55,670 nucleotides of DNA from Pseudomonadota bacterium (GTDB lineage Bacteria > Pseudomonadota > Alphaproteobacteria > Rhizobiales > Rhizobiaceae), in NCBI GenBank assembly GCA_023390055.1, contig JAEWDP010000128.1, positions 1 to 55,670 of the forward strand, in the 5' to 3' direction. Position numbers and translations under genes: made by a program. The notes below the pieces were generated by a model. That model saw only the letters and a list, made by a program, of their open reading frames with translations, ran no database searches and was not told where the DNA came from. Numbering within the stretch: position 1 is the first letter of the stretch; the number at the start of each line of letters is the position of its first letter. This document shows positions 1 through 8,453 of the stretch, in pieces.

Positions 1-288
1 AATGATAAAATGCTGCTATTCGTTGTCATAGGCGTATCGCTCCTTCGGGAGGTTCTGGCAGGCTTCAACACCCACCTCGATACGCCGCCTTCTTCAATCC
101 GTCATCACCCAAATTCCGGCATAGCTCTGGCAGCCGTGACCGTAGCCGCAACAGAAAACGGATTGATGCCCAAGCATGGCGCAGGTCTCGTCCTTTTTGT
201 GAGCCTGCAGCGGCAATCGATGAGTTGAGATCATCATTACCACCACGAGATCCTTTCGCTCTTTGAAGACTTCATCCTATAATGATGC
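1..288. other. window edge, no firm gene
   Basis: No convincing complete gene is visible here. On the minus strand an ATG at 29-27 sits about 10 nt after an AAGGAG and stays open to the window edge for 9 codons, so a gene running off the left side may start here. A 27-codon minus-strand ORF (177-94) reads as Cys/Gly/Tyr-rich and has a weak purine-rich stretch upstream. Neither can be assigned. The right end holds the upstream region of the AMP nucleosidase gene. Confidence 0.3.
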
Positions 289-1791
289 ATGAGCAAACGA
301 ATCTTCTCACTGCCGCCTTTGAGCTTCATATGTCCCGACGCCTATGAGCCCCGGGTCTTCGATGATCCGGCAGACGCCGTCGCCGCTTTGATCGAACTCT
401 ACGAGCGCAATACGAGCTTCCTGATCAAGGCGTTCGAGGATCTGGCCAAGGGAACCGAGATTACAGCTCGCTACCGCGCCTGCTATCCACAGGTCAGCAT
501 TGAATCGACATCCTTCGGACATCCCGATTCCCGCCTGTCCTATGGACATGTCACCTCCCCCGGCGTCTACTCAACCACCATCACCCGGCCACGGCTCTTC
601 CGGCACTATCTCACGGAACAGCTCGGTCTTTTGATGCGCAACCACAATGTGCCCGTCACCGTGGCGGAATCTGTAACGCCGATCCCATTACATTTCGCGT
701 TCGCAGAAGGCGCTCACGTTGAAGCAGCAGCAACTGCGGGTCTTGCAGATATTTCATTGCGCGACCTTTTCGATACGCCGGACCTCAACAACACCGACGA
801 CCTGATCTCCAATGGCGAATACGATCATGTCCCCGGCGACCCCCAACCGCTCGCGCCTTTTACCGGGCAGCGCGTTGACTATTCACTGGCACGCCTCAGC
901 CACTACACGGCCACCAGCGCCAACCATTTCCAGAATTTTGTGCTGTTTACCAACTATCAATTCTATATCGACGAGTTCACGGCCTGGGCACAGGAGCTCA
1001 TGGCCAGGGGCGGCGACGGCTATGACGCTTTTGTCGAACCGGGCAATATCGTGACCGAAGCCGGAACGAGACGCCAGGAAGCAGGCATTGCGGGCCGCCT
1101 TCCGCAGATGCCGGCTTACCATCTGAAGAAGAAGGGCCATTCCGGCATCACACTCGTCAATATCGGTGTCGGCCCTTCAAATGCGAAGACAATCACGGAC
1201 CACATCGCCGTCTTGCGCCCGCATGCCTGGCTGATGGTCGGCCATTGCGCAGGGCTTCGCAACAGCCAGCGTCTGGGAGACTATGTTCTTGCCCACGCCT
1301 ATGTTCGCGAAGACCATGTCCTCGATGACGACCTGCCCGTCTGGGTCCCGATCCCGGCACTCGCAGAAATTCAGCAGGCCCTGGAAGATGCCGTCGAAGA
1401 AGTGACGGGCTATGAAGGCTTCGAACTGAAGCGCATCATGCGCACGGGGACAGTTGCAACGATCGATAATCGCAATTGGGAACTGCGCGACCAAAGGGGT
1501 CCGGTAAAACGCCTGTCACAATCGCGGGCAATCGCACTCGACATGGAGTCTGCAACCATCGCCGCCAATGGCTTCCGCTTCCGCGTACCCTATGGGACGC
1601 TCCTATGCGTTTCCGACAAGCCGCTGCATGGTGAATTAAAACTGCCCGGCATGGCAACCGCCTTTTATCGCACCCAGGTCAGCCAGCATCTGCAGATCGG
1701 CATCCGGGCCGTACAGAAACTGGCCGCAATGCCTGTCGAGCGACTGCATTCACGCAAGCTTCGAAGCTTCTATGAGACGGCCTTCCAGTAG
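289..1791 (+). CDS. amn: AMP nucleosidase
   Basis: This enzyme hydrolyses the glycosidic bond of AMP to give adenine and ribose 5-phosphate in the cytoplasm, and so helps control the adenylate pool. The 500-residue length fits the family (about 480-500). The N-terminal half is the AMP-nucleosidase-specific domain. The C-terminal half is a nucleoside-phosphorylase-like domain with the stretch GHCAGLRNSQRLGDYV near residue 317 and the ribose-binding-type motif DMESATIAANG near residue 417, followed by the Ser-Asp-Lys-Pro region (CVSDKPLHGE). The ATG at 289 is the first start. The gene ends 15 bp before the convergent aminotransferase, with no terminator visible between them. Confidence 0.93.
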   Translation: MSKRIFSLPPLSFICPDAYEPRVFDDPADAVAALIELYERNTSFLIKAFEDLAKGTEITARYRACYPQVSIESTSFGHPDSRLSYGHVTSPGVYSTTITRPRLFRHYLTEQLGLLMRNHNVPVTVAESVTPIPLHFAFAEGAHVEAAATAGLADISLRDLFDTPDLNNTDDLISNGEYDHVPGDPQPLAPFTGQRVDYSLARLSHYTATSANHFQNFVLFTNYQFYIDEFTAWAQELMARGGDGYDAFVEPGNIVTEAGTRRQEAGIAGRLPQMPAYHLKKKGHSGITLVNIGVGPSNAKTITDHIAVLRPHAWLMVGHCAGLRNSQRLGDYVLAHAYVREDHVLDDDLPVWVPIPALAEIQQALEDAVEEVTGYEGFELKRIMRTGTVATIDNRNWELRDQRGPVKRLSQSRAIALDMESATIAANGFRFRVPYGTLLCVSDKPLHGELKLPGMATAFYRTQVSQHLQIGIRAVQKLAAMPVERLHSRKLRSFYETAFQ

Positions 1792-1806
1792 AACCCCGGC
1801 CAACTC

Positions 1807-3174
1807 TTATTCGCGGACGTTGTCACGCAGGTGATCGAGAGCCTTACGCAGCTTATCGACGACCTCGTCCACCTCTGATCGCGCAATAGTCAGCGCCGGA
1901 GAAGCCAGCATCCGATCTGCGGTCGCACGCATGATCAACCCATTGTCGAGACAATGATTACGGACCAGCGATCCAACGTCATCGGGCTTTGAAAAGCGCT
2001 GCCTCACGGCCTTGTCGAAGACGAGCTGGAGCCCTCCCATCAGACCGATGCATTCGGCTTCGCCGACCACCTCATGGTCTTCAAGGCTTTTCCAGGCCGA
2101 TGCGAAATAGGGACCGATATCGTCGCGGACGCGTTCGACAAGCCCCTCTTTTTCTATGATCTCAATATTCGCAAGTGCCGCTGCAGCACAGACAGGATGA
2201 CCGGAATAGGTGAAGCCGTGATTGAAGTCTCCGACATCTTCGATCATCACCCTGGCGACCCGATCGCTGACGAGGACAGCACCGATTGGAAGATAACCGG
2301 ACGAAAGTCCCTTGGCGACCGGTGCGAAATCCGGTTCGACCCCGAAATGCTGATAACCGAACCATGAGCCAAGTCGCCCGAAACCGCAGATGACTTCATC
2401 TGAGACCAGCAAAATGTTGCGTTCACGGCAGATGCGGGCAATCTCCGGCCAATAGGTATCGGGCGGGAGGATGACGCCACCGGCACCTTGAACAGGTTCG
2501 GCAACGAAAGCTGCGACACGATCCTCGCCGATCTCGTCAATTCTTTCCTCCAGTTGACGGGCGACCGCCAGACCAAAGTCTGCCGGGCTAAGTTCACCAC
2601 CTTCTGCGTACCAATAGGGCTGTCCAATGTGGGAAATATCATCAATCGGCAGGTTGCCCTGTTCGTGCATCCATCTCATTCCACCAAGCGATGCACCCGC
2701 CACCGTCGAGCCGTGATAACCGTTGACGCGGGCAATCACATGGGTCTTTTCCGGCTTGCCAAGCGCCTTCCAGTAGACACGCGCCATACGAAACCAGGTA
2801 TCGGATGCTTCCGATCCTGAATTGGTGAAGAAGACATGGTTGAGTTTTCCCCCCGCATGGGAGGCGATTTTCTGGGCAAGCAGCGTGGTTGGCGGCGTCG
2901 TCGTTCCAAAAAAACTGTTGTAGTAGGGCAGTTCATTCATCTGGCGAAAGACGGCGTCGGCAATTTCACGGCGACCATAGCCGACGTTTACACACCAGAG
3001 ACCGGCAAAGGCGTCGAGGTATTTCTTGCCGGCGCCGTCGAAGACATGCACGCCCTCGGCGCGCTCGATGATACGCGTCCCGGATGCGTTCAATTTCTTC
3101 ATATCCGAGAAGGGATGCAGGTGGTGGGCTGCATCGATCGCACCAAGATTGGAAAGAGCAGGTTTTTCAGTCAT
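1807..3174 (-). CDS. PLP-dependent class III aminotransferase (putrescine/omega-amino acid type)
   Basis: This is a fold-type I, class III (omega) aminotransferase. From the ATG at 3174 it has 455 residues. The PLP-phosphate region is TNSGSEA (118-124), the YHGST motif is at 153-157, the PLP-ring Asp lies in SDEVICGFGRLG, and the Schiff-base Lys is K288 (PVAKGLSSGYLP). A longer start at 3252 adds 26 residues that do not look like family sequence, so 3174 is preferred although no strong Shine-Dalgarno is seen. It is divergent from a glutamine-synthetase-like gene that resembles gamma-glutamylputrescine synthetase. That pairing suggests a polyamine or omega-amino-acid substrate (SpuC-like), which is inference; the family also includes beta-alanine and GABA aminotransferases. 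Confidence 0.88.
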   Translation of the reverse strand: MTEKPALSNLGAIDAAHHLHPFSDMKKLNASGTRIIERAEGVHVFDGAGKKYLDAFAGLWCVNVGYGRREIADAVFRQMNELPYYNSFFGTTTPPTTLLAQKIASHAGGKLNHVFFTNSGSEASDTWFRMARVYWKALGKPEKTHVIARVNGYHGSTVAGASLGGMRWMHEQGNLPIDDISHIGQPYWYAEGGELSPADFGLAVARQLEERIDEIGEDRVAAFVAEPVQGAGGVILPPDTYWPEIARICRERNILLVSDEVICGFGRLGSWFGYQHFGVEPDFAPVAKGLSSGYLPIGAVLVSDRVARVMIEDVGDFNHGFTYSGHPVCAAAALANIEIIEKEGLVERVRDDIGPYFASAWKSLEDHEVVGEAECIGLMGGLQLVFDKAVRQRFSKPDDVGSLVRNHCLDNGLIMRATADRMLASPALTIARSEVDEVVDKLRKALDHLRDNVRE

Positions 3175-3547
3175 CAGTTTATCGACATTCCCCCATCGCT
3201 CACTACGGGGAAGAAACGCCGCTCCCTTGTTGAATGTCATCGGCGTTGCCATTGGCCCGGATCTGCTCGCCGACGAAGGCGGAAAGGGCTACAGCACGAT
3301 CTTCAAGAGCCCGCAACTGAGGCGGCATTCCCGGATCAATCTCTTGCCTGCTGTCCATCGTAGATGCTGCCAACGGTGCCATTTTCTCGTGTCTGCCCTG
3401 ATCAGACGGACCCTGCAATGCGCAGGCTCTGCCAGTCCTTCCTCCAGGAAGGCGTGTTTGACGTCAAGCCTTCACCAGTGATTGTGTCGCCAATTCATAT
3501 CGGCTACGAACGGATCTTCGCAACAGCCTTTCGCAAAAGACTTTTTC
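3175..3547. promoter_or_regulatory. divergent intergenic region
   Basis: This 373-bp region separates the divergent aminotransferase and glutamine-synthetase-like genes and should carry both promoters. No clear operator palindrome is visible. A minus-strand ORF (3418-3203) has coding-like third-position GC in its last 36 codons, but no recognisable product and no clear ribosome binding site. Confidence 0.3.
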
Positions 3548-4879
3548 ATGACTGAAGAGACCGAACCATCCCGCATCGAAATCCTGCTCATCGGCATGAA
3601 TGGTGAACTGCGCGGCAAGCGGGTCCCGGTCGAGGCGGAAAAGAAAGTCTGGGATGGTTCCATCCGCCTGCCAACGTCGACGCAATCCCTCGATATCTGG
3701 GGTGACGACAATGACGATCTGACGGGCCTGTCTTTGACAATCGGTGATCCGGACGGCATCTGCATCGCGGATCGGCGCAGTCTGTCACCAATGCCATGGG
3801 CTCCGCACGGCTCCCGCCAGATACTGGCCACGATGCACGAGCTGGATGGAACACCGAGCTTCATGGATCCGCGCGCCATCCTCCTTTCGGTGCTGAAACG
3901 CTATGAGGAGCGGGGTCTCGTCCCCGTCGTTGCAACCGAGCTTGAATTTTACGTATGCGAGGACGACTGGCATGAGACCGGGCGCCCGAAACCTCCGAAA
4001 TGCCTGACCTCTCAGGGGGGAGCCGATGGCTTCCAGCTCTATGACATGCGCGCAGTCGACGCCCTGGACAGTTACCTTCAGACGGTGCGGTTGTGGTCAA
4101 ATGAGCAAGGTCTGCCAATCGATACGACCACAGCCGAGTTTGGGCCGGGCCAGTTCGAGATCAATCTTGTGCACCGTCCAGACGCACTCGCCGCCGCCGA
4201 CGACTGCATCTACCTCAAGAGGATCATCGAGCAGGCAGCCCGTCGTCATGGCCTGAAATCCACCTGCATGGCCAAGCTCTATACCGAACATGCCGGCTCG
4301 GGCCTGCATGTGCATGCGAGTATCCTTGACCGTGAGGGAAACAACATACTGGATGCCAAGGGTGGTGACCCGGTCACACTCAGATCCGTGTGCGCCGGCA
4401 TGCTTGACACGATGCAGGATGCTCAACTGGTCTTTGCTCCCTTTGCCAACTCCTATCGCCGTTTCCAGCCAGGATCCTTTGCGCCCGTGGATATCGACTG
4501 GGGCCCGGGGCATCGTGGGACGGCGGTGCGCATCCCCGAAGAAAACGGTCCGGCTGCACGCATTGAGCATCGGGTCGCCGGCGCTGATGCCAATCCCTAT
4601 CTCATGTTGGCGACGATCCTCGCGGGAATGCTGCTTGGCCTCGACCGCACACTCGACCCCGGCCCGGCAACAGTACCCGGACAAGGAGCTTGCGCAAGCC
4701 GTCGATTGACCCACGACTTTTTGACCGCCGTGGAGAGTTTCGCATCCTCAACCTTCATTCTGGACACGTTCGGGGAGCGTTACCGCAGGCTTTACGCGGA
4801 CACCAAACGCAAGGAAGCGATCGCGTCTTTGCGGCGTGTTTCAGACTTCGACTACCAGACATATCTTCCCAGATTATAG
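3548..4879 (+). CDS. glutamine synthetase family protein (gamma-glutamylputrescine synthetase-like)
   Basis: Members of this family ligate glutamate to an amine using ATP. The PuuA/GlnA3-like branch acts on putrescine and other polyamines. From the ATG at 3548 the protein has 443 residues. An N-terminal beta-grasp domain is followed by the catalytic barrel, with the ATP-site motif MAKLYTEHAGSGLHVHAS near residues 240-257 (canonical GS has MAKP then GSGxHxH), then RIPEENGPAARIEHR and the terminal NPYLMLATILAG. The Pro of MAKP is Leu here, which is common in GS-like ligases not devoted to ammonia. An in-frame start at 3482 adds 22 residues without a family match. Divergence from a class III aminotransferase supports polyamine catabolism. 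Substrate is inferred. Confidence 0.85.
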   Translation: MTEETEPSRIEILLIGMNGELRGKRVPVEAEKKVWDGSIRLPTSTQSLDIWGDDNDDLTGLSLTIGDPDGICIADRRSLSPMPWAPHGSRQILATMHELDGTPSFMDPRAILLSVLKRYEERGLVPVVATELEFYVCEDDWHETGRPKPPKCLTSQGGADGFQLYDMRAVDALDSYLQTVRLWSNEQGLPIDTTTAEFGPGQFEINLVHRPDALAAADDCIYLKRIIEQAARRHGLKSTCMAKLYTEHAGSGLHVHASILDREGNNILDAKGGDPVTLRSVCAGMLDTMQDAQLVFAPFANSYRRFQPGSFAPVDIDWGPGHRGTAVRIPEENGPAARIEHRVAGADANPYLMLATILAGMLLGLDRTLDPGPATVPGQGACASRRLTHDFLTAVESFASSTFILDTFGERYRRLYADTKRKEAIASLRRVSDFDYQTYLPRL

Positions 4880-4989
4880 CGTTTTTTCAACGCCTTCATC
4901 GACAGCTTCAATTTTACTGAAATTTTTCAGGCGATCTTAATGCCGCCTCCCTAAGGCCGGGCGATGTTGTATTCTTACCGTGTCGTCCC

Positions 4990-5733
4990 ATGCGGATGAT
5001 CTTCGCCAAGTCTCTGGTTGTCGGATTACTATCGGTTGTCGCCGCGCTGCTTTTGTCGTTCCTGTTCGTACCAATGTTGGGCGGGACGGTGGCTGGCGCC
5101 GGACTGGTGATGACGATCGTTTGCCCGCTTTTGATCGGCACGCCGGCGTCAATGCTGCATTTTCATCGCACCGAACAAATGCGCATTGCCAGGGTGGAAG
5201 CTTCCGATGCTCTTGCAAGACTGGCTGAAGCTTATGAAGAGCTCAGGCTTCTTTCCCGCCTGGACCGACTGACTGGTGTCCTCAACCGTCACACATTCTA
5301 CGAGGATCTGGACCGCATCAGCCGCAATGGTGTGACCGGCGTTCTGCTTTTTCTTGATCTCGACCATTTCAAGTCGATCAATGATTGCTATGGCCATGCG
5401 GTCGGCGACGAAGTCCTGCGCCGGACAGGCAAGATCCTGGCTGCATATGGCGGGCAGTTCGATCTGGCCGGTCGACTTGGTGGAGAAGAATTTGCGCTTT
5501 TCAGGGGCGGCTTCAGTCGCCGTGATCTCCACAGCCTCTGCGAAGAGGTAAGATTATCCATAGAATGCATCGACGTGCGCACGCGCTCCGGCAAGATCGT
5601 GCCGGTATCAACGAGCATAGGAGCGTTTTATTGTGCAGTCGGTTTCGATGCGGGCGAAAGCCTGATGACCGCCGATGCAAACCTCTATGAGGCCAAGTCG
5701 CAAGGGCGTAACCGGGTCGTGAGCTCGCTCTAG
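4990..5733 (+). CDS. membrane-anchored GGDEF diguanylate cyclase
   Basis: This protein synthesises cyclic di-GMP from two GTP. It has two hydrophobic segments (about residues 5-28 and 35-55), a short coiled linker (60-90), and one GGDEF domain with the active-site loop GGEEF at 164-168. The metal-binding Asp lies in FLDLDHFKSIND (121-132). The inhibitory I-site RxxD is not conserved: the four residues at the expected place read GQFD, so product inhibition through the usual site is unlikely. There is no sensor domain beyond the two membrane segments and no EAL domain. The gene stands alone, about 110 bp after the glutamine-synthetase-like gene. Confidence 0.88.
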   Translation: MRMIFAKSLVVGLLSVVAALLLSFLFVPMLGGTVAGAGLVMTIVCPLLIGTPASMLHFHRTEQMRIARVEASDALARLAEAYEELRLLSRLDRLTGVLNRHTFYEDLDRISRNGVTGVLLFLDLDHFKSINDCYGHAVGDEVLRRTGKILAAYGGQFDLAGRLGGEEFALFRGGFSRRDLHSLCEEVRLSIECIDVRTRSGKIVPVSTSIGAFYCAVGFDAGESLMTADANLYEAKSQGRNRVVSSL

Positions 5734-5785
5734 ATGGTATGACGGGCTGGTCCCCCACCCAGATTGCTGGTGTGGTGGTCATCCC

Positions 5786-5917
5786 TCACAATGATGGTAC
5801 CGCGCAATCAAGGATCATCCCGGTGCAAACAGAGTGCAAACTTCTCAGTTCGAGTATGAAGGGTTGCTGCCAGTATTCAGCTTCTTCCCACGCGTATTGG
5901 GTCGATGCCGACCGCAT
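5786..5917 (-). pseudogene. relic of YoeB-family toxin
   Basis: This is a decayed fragment of a YoeB/RelE-type mRNA interferase. The ATG at 5917 overlaps the antitoxin remnant's stop codon (TAATG), as in intact yefM-yoeB operons. The first codons read MRSASTQYAWEEAEYWQQ, close to the YoeB start (WxDYxYWQ). The middle of the toxin, about 45-50 codons, is missing. Near 5800 another frame reads LIARYHH, matching the YoeB C-terminal catalytic motif (IAxxRYHY). The deletion and frameshift make a working toxin impossible. Identification rests on two short motifs at the right spacing and order. Confidence 0.62.
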
Positions 5918-6058
5918 TAGAGGGTAGGATCCCGTTCGACTACCGCCCCATTAGCAAGCTGCTGAATGCTGTCTCTCAGACGCTTGGCGTTTGCTGGAGC
6001 AGATAACATGGTTCATTTCCTCATGCGTATGTTCCCAAGCGACTTGTTAGCCCTGACA
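5917..6058 (-). pseudogene. relic of YefM-family antitoxin
   Basis: From 6009 to 5917 the minus strand encodes a 30-residue stretch ending in a stop, including SPANAxRLxxSI-type sequence (LSAPANAKRLRDSIQQLANG). This matches the C-terminal part of YefM antitoxins (YLLRSPANARRLMDSI in E. coli). Upstream, in another frame, 6030-6016 reads AWEHT, like the WEET that precedes this motif in YefM, so a short insertion or frameshift separates the two. The N-terminal DNA-binding part is absent: the remnant begins directly after the stop codon of the lipid-kinase gene. Assignment is by motif recall only. Confidence 0.62.
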
Positions 6059-6997
6059 TCAGAAGAACGGGTTGCCCGGTGTTGCTTGCATTGCATCCGG
6101 CTGGCGTGGAACAAGGACCTTGAGCTCACCTGCATGAACTTCAATCCTGACATCACGGTCCATGGGAAGCAGCTCGCCGTCAATCACGCAGCGTACATCG
6201 TGGCGTTCGCGTGGAAAGTGCAGTTCAACGGCAGTGGTTGTCATTGCGGAAACCGCGGCGTTTTCCTTCAGCCTGCCACGCAGGATATCAAAGGCAAGCT
6301 GTGCGACACCTGTCGGCTTCATCGGATCGGCAAAGTAAAAACCGAGGTGTCCTCCTGTCACATCGTCTGCAAAAAGAAGCGGCTGGCTGCCAAGTTCGTT
6401 GTTGGAGACCGAGATGGCAGACACCTTGCGATGCCCTTCCTTTCCTCCGGCCCGAAATTCCATCTCAAATTCAGGCGGATTGAAGATGACACCGAACGCT
6501 GCACGGGTACTTGCCCTGATCTTGCCAAGGCGAGAACCGTATGTCATCGAATTGCGATAGCGTACCATGCGGGCATGCAGACCCGCAGAGAACTGATGAA
6601 CGAAGCTACGCCCGTTGGCGCTGGCAATGTCGACATGCTCGATCCTCGCATCGGCAAGCACATTCACCACTGACCAGATATCGAGCGGCAGTTTCAGCGA
6701 CCGGGCAAAAAGGTTCATCGTCCCTGCCGGAACAACGCCAAGGACGAGGCCGCTTCGCCAGGCGATATCTGCAGCCGCCGATATCGTGCCGTCACCACCT
6801 GCCGCAATCAGGCCTTCCACACCGGGCGTTTCGGCCGCCTTTTGCAGGGCCGCGACAACGTCATTGCCAGCAACGACATGACAATCGACCTCATGCCCCG
6901 CTCTTTTGAACGTGTCATCCACATGCGCACAATATGCATCCATGTCGGTGGTTCGAAGGGTACCACCATCGCGATTGAAGACAGCAAGGAATTTCAT
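6059..6997 (-). CDS. diacylglycerol/lipid kinase family protein
   Basis: This is a DAGK-catalytic-domain protein (YegS/BmrU/DgkB type) that phosphorylates a lipid such as diacylglycerol at the inner membrane face. From the ATG at 6997 it has 312 residues. The nucleotide-binding loop AAGGDGTISAAAD lies near residue 66-78, and the second conserved motif PAGTMNLFARSL near 91-102 corresponds to the PxGTxNDFA of the family. The C-terminal half is the beta-sandwich domain, with IDGE near the end. A start at 7012 adds five residues. The exact lipid substrate cannot be read from sequence. Confidence 0.85.
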   Translation of the reverse strand: MKFLAVFNRDGGTLRTTDMDAYCAHVDDTFKRAGHEVDCHVVAGNDVVAALQKAAETPGVEGLIAAGGDGTISAAADIAWRSGLVLGVVPAGTMNLFARSLKLPLDIWSVVNVLADARIEHVDIASANGRSFVHQFSAGLHARMVRYRNSMTYGSRLGKIRASTRAAFGVIFNPPEFEMEFRAGGKEGHRKVSAISVSNNELGSQPLLFADDVTGGHLGFYFADPMKPTGVAQLAFDILRGRLKENAAVSAMTTTAVELHFPRERHDVRCVIDGELLPMDRDVRIEVHAGELKVLVPRQPDAMQATPGNPFF

Positions 6998-7327
6998 TGT
7001 GGGCGGTCTCATGAACTGGCAGGCTGGACGACCGATAACGGTTCTGCTCCAAGAAGGTTGCGGGCAGCCTTCCCCATCAGGAAAAGCAAAGCGAGATGTC
7101 CGGCAAACGCCACCTGGACATGGCGTTCAATCCTGGACGCAAATAACTCGCACAAGACAATGACGTTATAGCCAATATCACGTCACGCTCATGACCACAC
7201 GGCTGTCTTCCAGACGTCCGTGACACGTTCCAGGCGACCCCTCTTTGAATATCCAGACGGACAGTTGTCTTGCCACGTTCCATCATTGGCCCCATCTATG
7301 AAACAATGACTATTCGAGGAGAGCCCC
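6998..7327. promoter_or_regulatory. divergent intergenic region
   Basis: This 330-bp region lies between the lipid kinase and the zinc-type dehydrogenase. I see no coding relic, RNA gene or clear palindrome. A GAGGAGAG purine run at 7317-7324 is the ribosome binding site of the dehydrogenase gene. Confidence 0.3.
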
Positions 7328-8368
7328 ATGCGAGCCGTCGGCTTCAACACGCCCCAGCCCATCAACGTATTGACGTCACTTGTCGACCTTGAACTGCCAG
7401 AGCCTGTAGCAAATGGTCACGACCTGCTGGTTGAAATCCGTGCCGTGTCGGTCAATCCCGTCGATACCAAAGTGCGCAACACCGCAACGGTTGAAGACGG
7501 CACCCACCGGATCCTTGGTTATGACGCTGCAGGTATCGTAAAGGCGGTCGGGCCGGATGTAACGCTGTTTGAGCCGGGTGATGAAGTTTTTTATGCCGGC
7601 GCGATCAACCGCCAGGGCACAAATGCCGAATTTCATCTTGTTGACGAACGCATCGTCGGATCAAAGCCGAAGAGCCTCAGTTTCGAAGAAGCGGCCGCAC
7701 TGCCACTCACCGCCATTACTGCATATGAAGCTCTGTTCCATCGCATGAAGGTACAAGATCCGGTTCTCAGTGCCGAACGGGCAATCCTGATCATCGGGGG
7801 TGCAGGCGGCGTGGGTTCGATTGCCGTCCAGCTTGCACGAGAACTGACGGATCTCGTCATCATTGCAACGGCCTCCCGGCCCCGGACAGAGGCCTGGGTT
7901 CGCAAGATCGGCGCCCATCACGTGGTCGATCACAGCAAGCCCCTGGCACCCCAGATCAAGGAACTTGGCATTGGCGCACCGGCCTTCGTCTTTTCCACAA
8001 CCCAAACCGACCGGCACATGGCCGATATCATCGAACTGATCGCGCCGCAGGGACGCTTGTCACTGATTGACGATTCCAACAAGCCGATGGACCTGCGCCC
8101 GTTCAAGAGCAAGGCGCTATCCATTCACTGGGAGATGATGTTTGCACGCCCGGTCTGGCAGACAGCCGACATGATCGAACAGCACAAGCTTTTAAACCAT
8201 GTCAGTGAACTCGTGGACGCCGGACGCATCCGCACCACACTTTCCGAAATCTACGGAACGATCAATGCGACAAATCTGAAGCAGGCGCATGCAATGATCG
8301 AAAGTGGCCGTACCGTTGGCAAGATTGTCCTATCGGGCTTTGATGCCGCCGCCTCGCACGAGCAATAA
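7328..8368 (+). CDS. zinc-type alcohol dehydrogenase-like (quinone oxidoreductase family)
   Basis: This is a medium-chain dehydrogenase/reductase of 346 residues, of the zinc-binding alcohol dehydrogenase family (QOR-like) that reduces enones or quinones with NADPH. The N-terminal GroES-like domain contains GYDAAGIV and the acidic GDEVFYAG. The Rossmann domain carries the glycine-rich IIGGAGGVGSIAVQLA near residue 155-170. The cysteine and histidine zinc ligands of true alcohol dehydrogenases are not evident, so it is probably zinc-free despite the family name. A strong ribosome binding site (GAGGAGAG) precedes the ATG. The physiological substrate is unknown. Confidence 0.85.
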   Translation: MRAVGFNTPQPINVLTSLVDLELPEPVANGHDLLVEIRAVSVNPVDTKVRNTATVEDGTHRILGYDAAGIVKAVGPDVTLFEPGDEVFYAGAINRQGTNAEFHLVDERIVGSKPKSLSFEEAAALPLTAITAYEALFHRMKVQDPVLSAERAILIIGGAGGVGSIAVQLARELTDLVIIATASRPRTEAWVRKIGAHHVVDHSKPLAPQIKELGIGAPAFVFSTTQTDRHMADIIELIAPQGRLSLIDDSNKPMDLRPFKSKALSIHWEMMFARPVWQTADMIEQHKLLNHVSELVDAGRIRTTLSEIYGTINATNLKQAHAMIESGRTVGKIVLSGFDAAASHEQ

Positions 8369-8422
8369 TGTAGCCGACCGCCACCAACGTCCACCGCACC
8401 GGCGCATCATATCACCGGCGCG

Positions 8423-8453
8423 CTGATCGACCTGTTTGACCCTCGTCGATCAG
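8423..8453. terminator. 9-bp inverted repeat between convergent genes
   Basis: CTGATCGAC at 8423-8431 and GTCGATCAG at 8445-8453 form a perfect 9-bp stem with a 13-nt loop between the convergent dehydrogenase and L,D-transpeptidase genes, overlapping the latter's stop. No T-run follows on either strand, so it may be a weak bidirectional terminator or an mRNA 3'-end stabiliser. Confidence 0.4.

Noticed and set aside
3203..3418. A 71-codon minus-strand ORF upstream of the aminotransferase
   Set aside because: Part of it has coding-like composition, but there is no ribosome binding site, no known motif, and it fills the expected promoter region.
5966..6673. A 235-codon open frame opposite the lipid kinase
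   Set aside because: It overlaps the kinase catalytic motifs in antisense; only the toxin-antitoxin relic beyond 6058 is meaningful.
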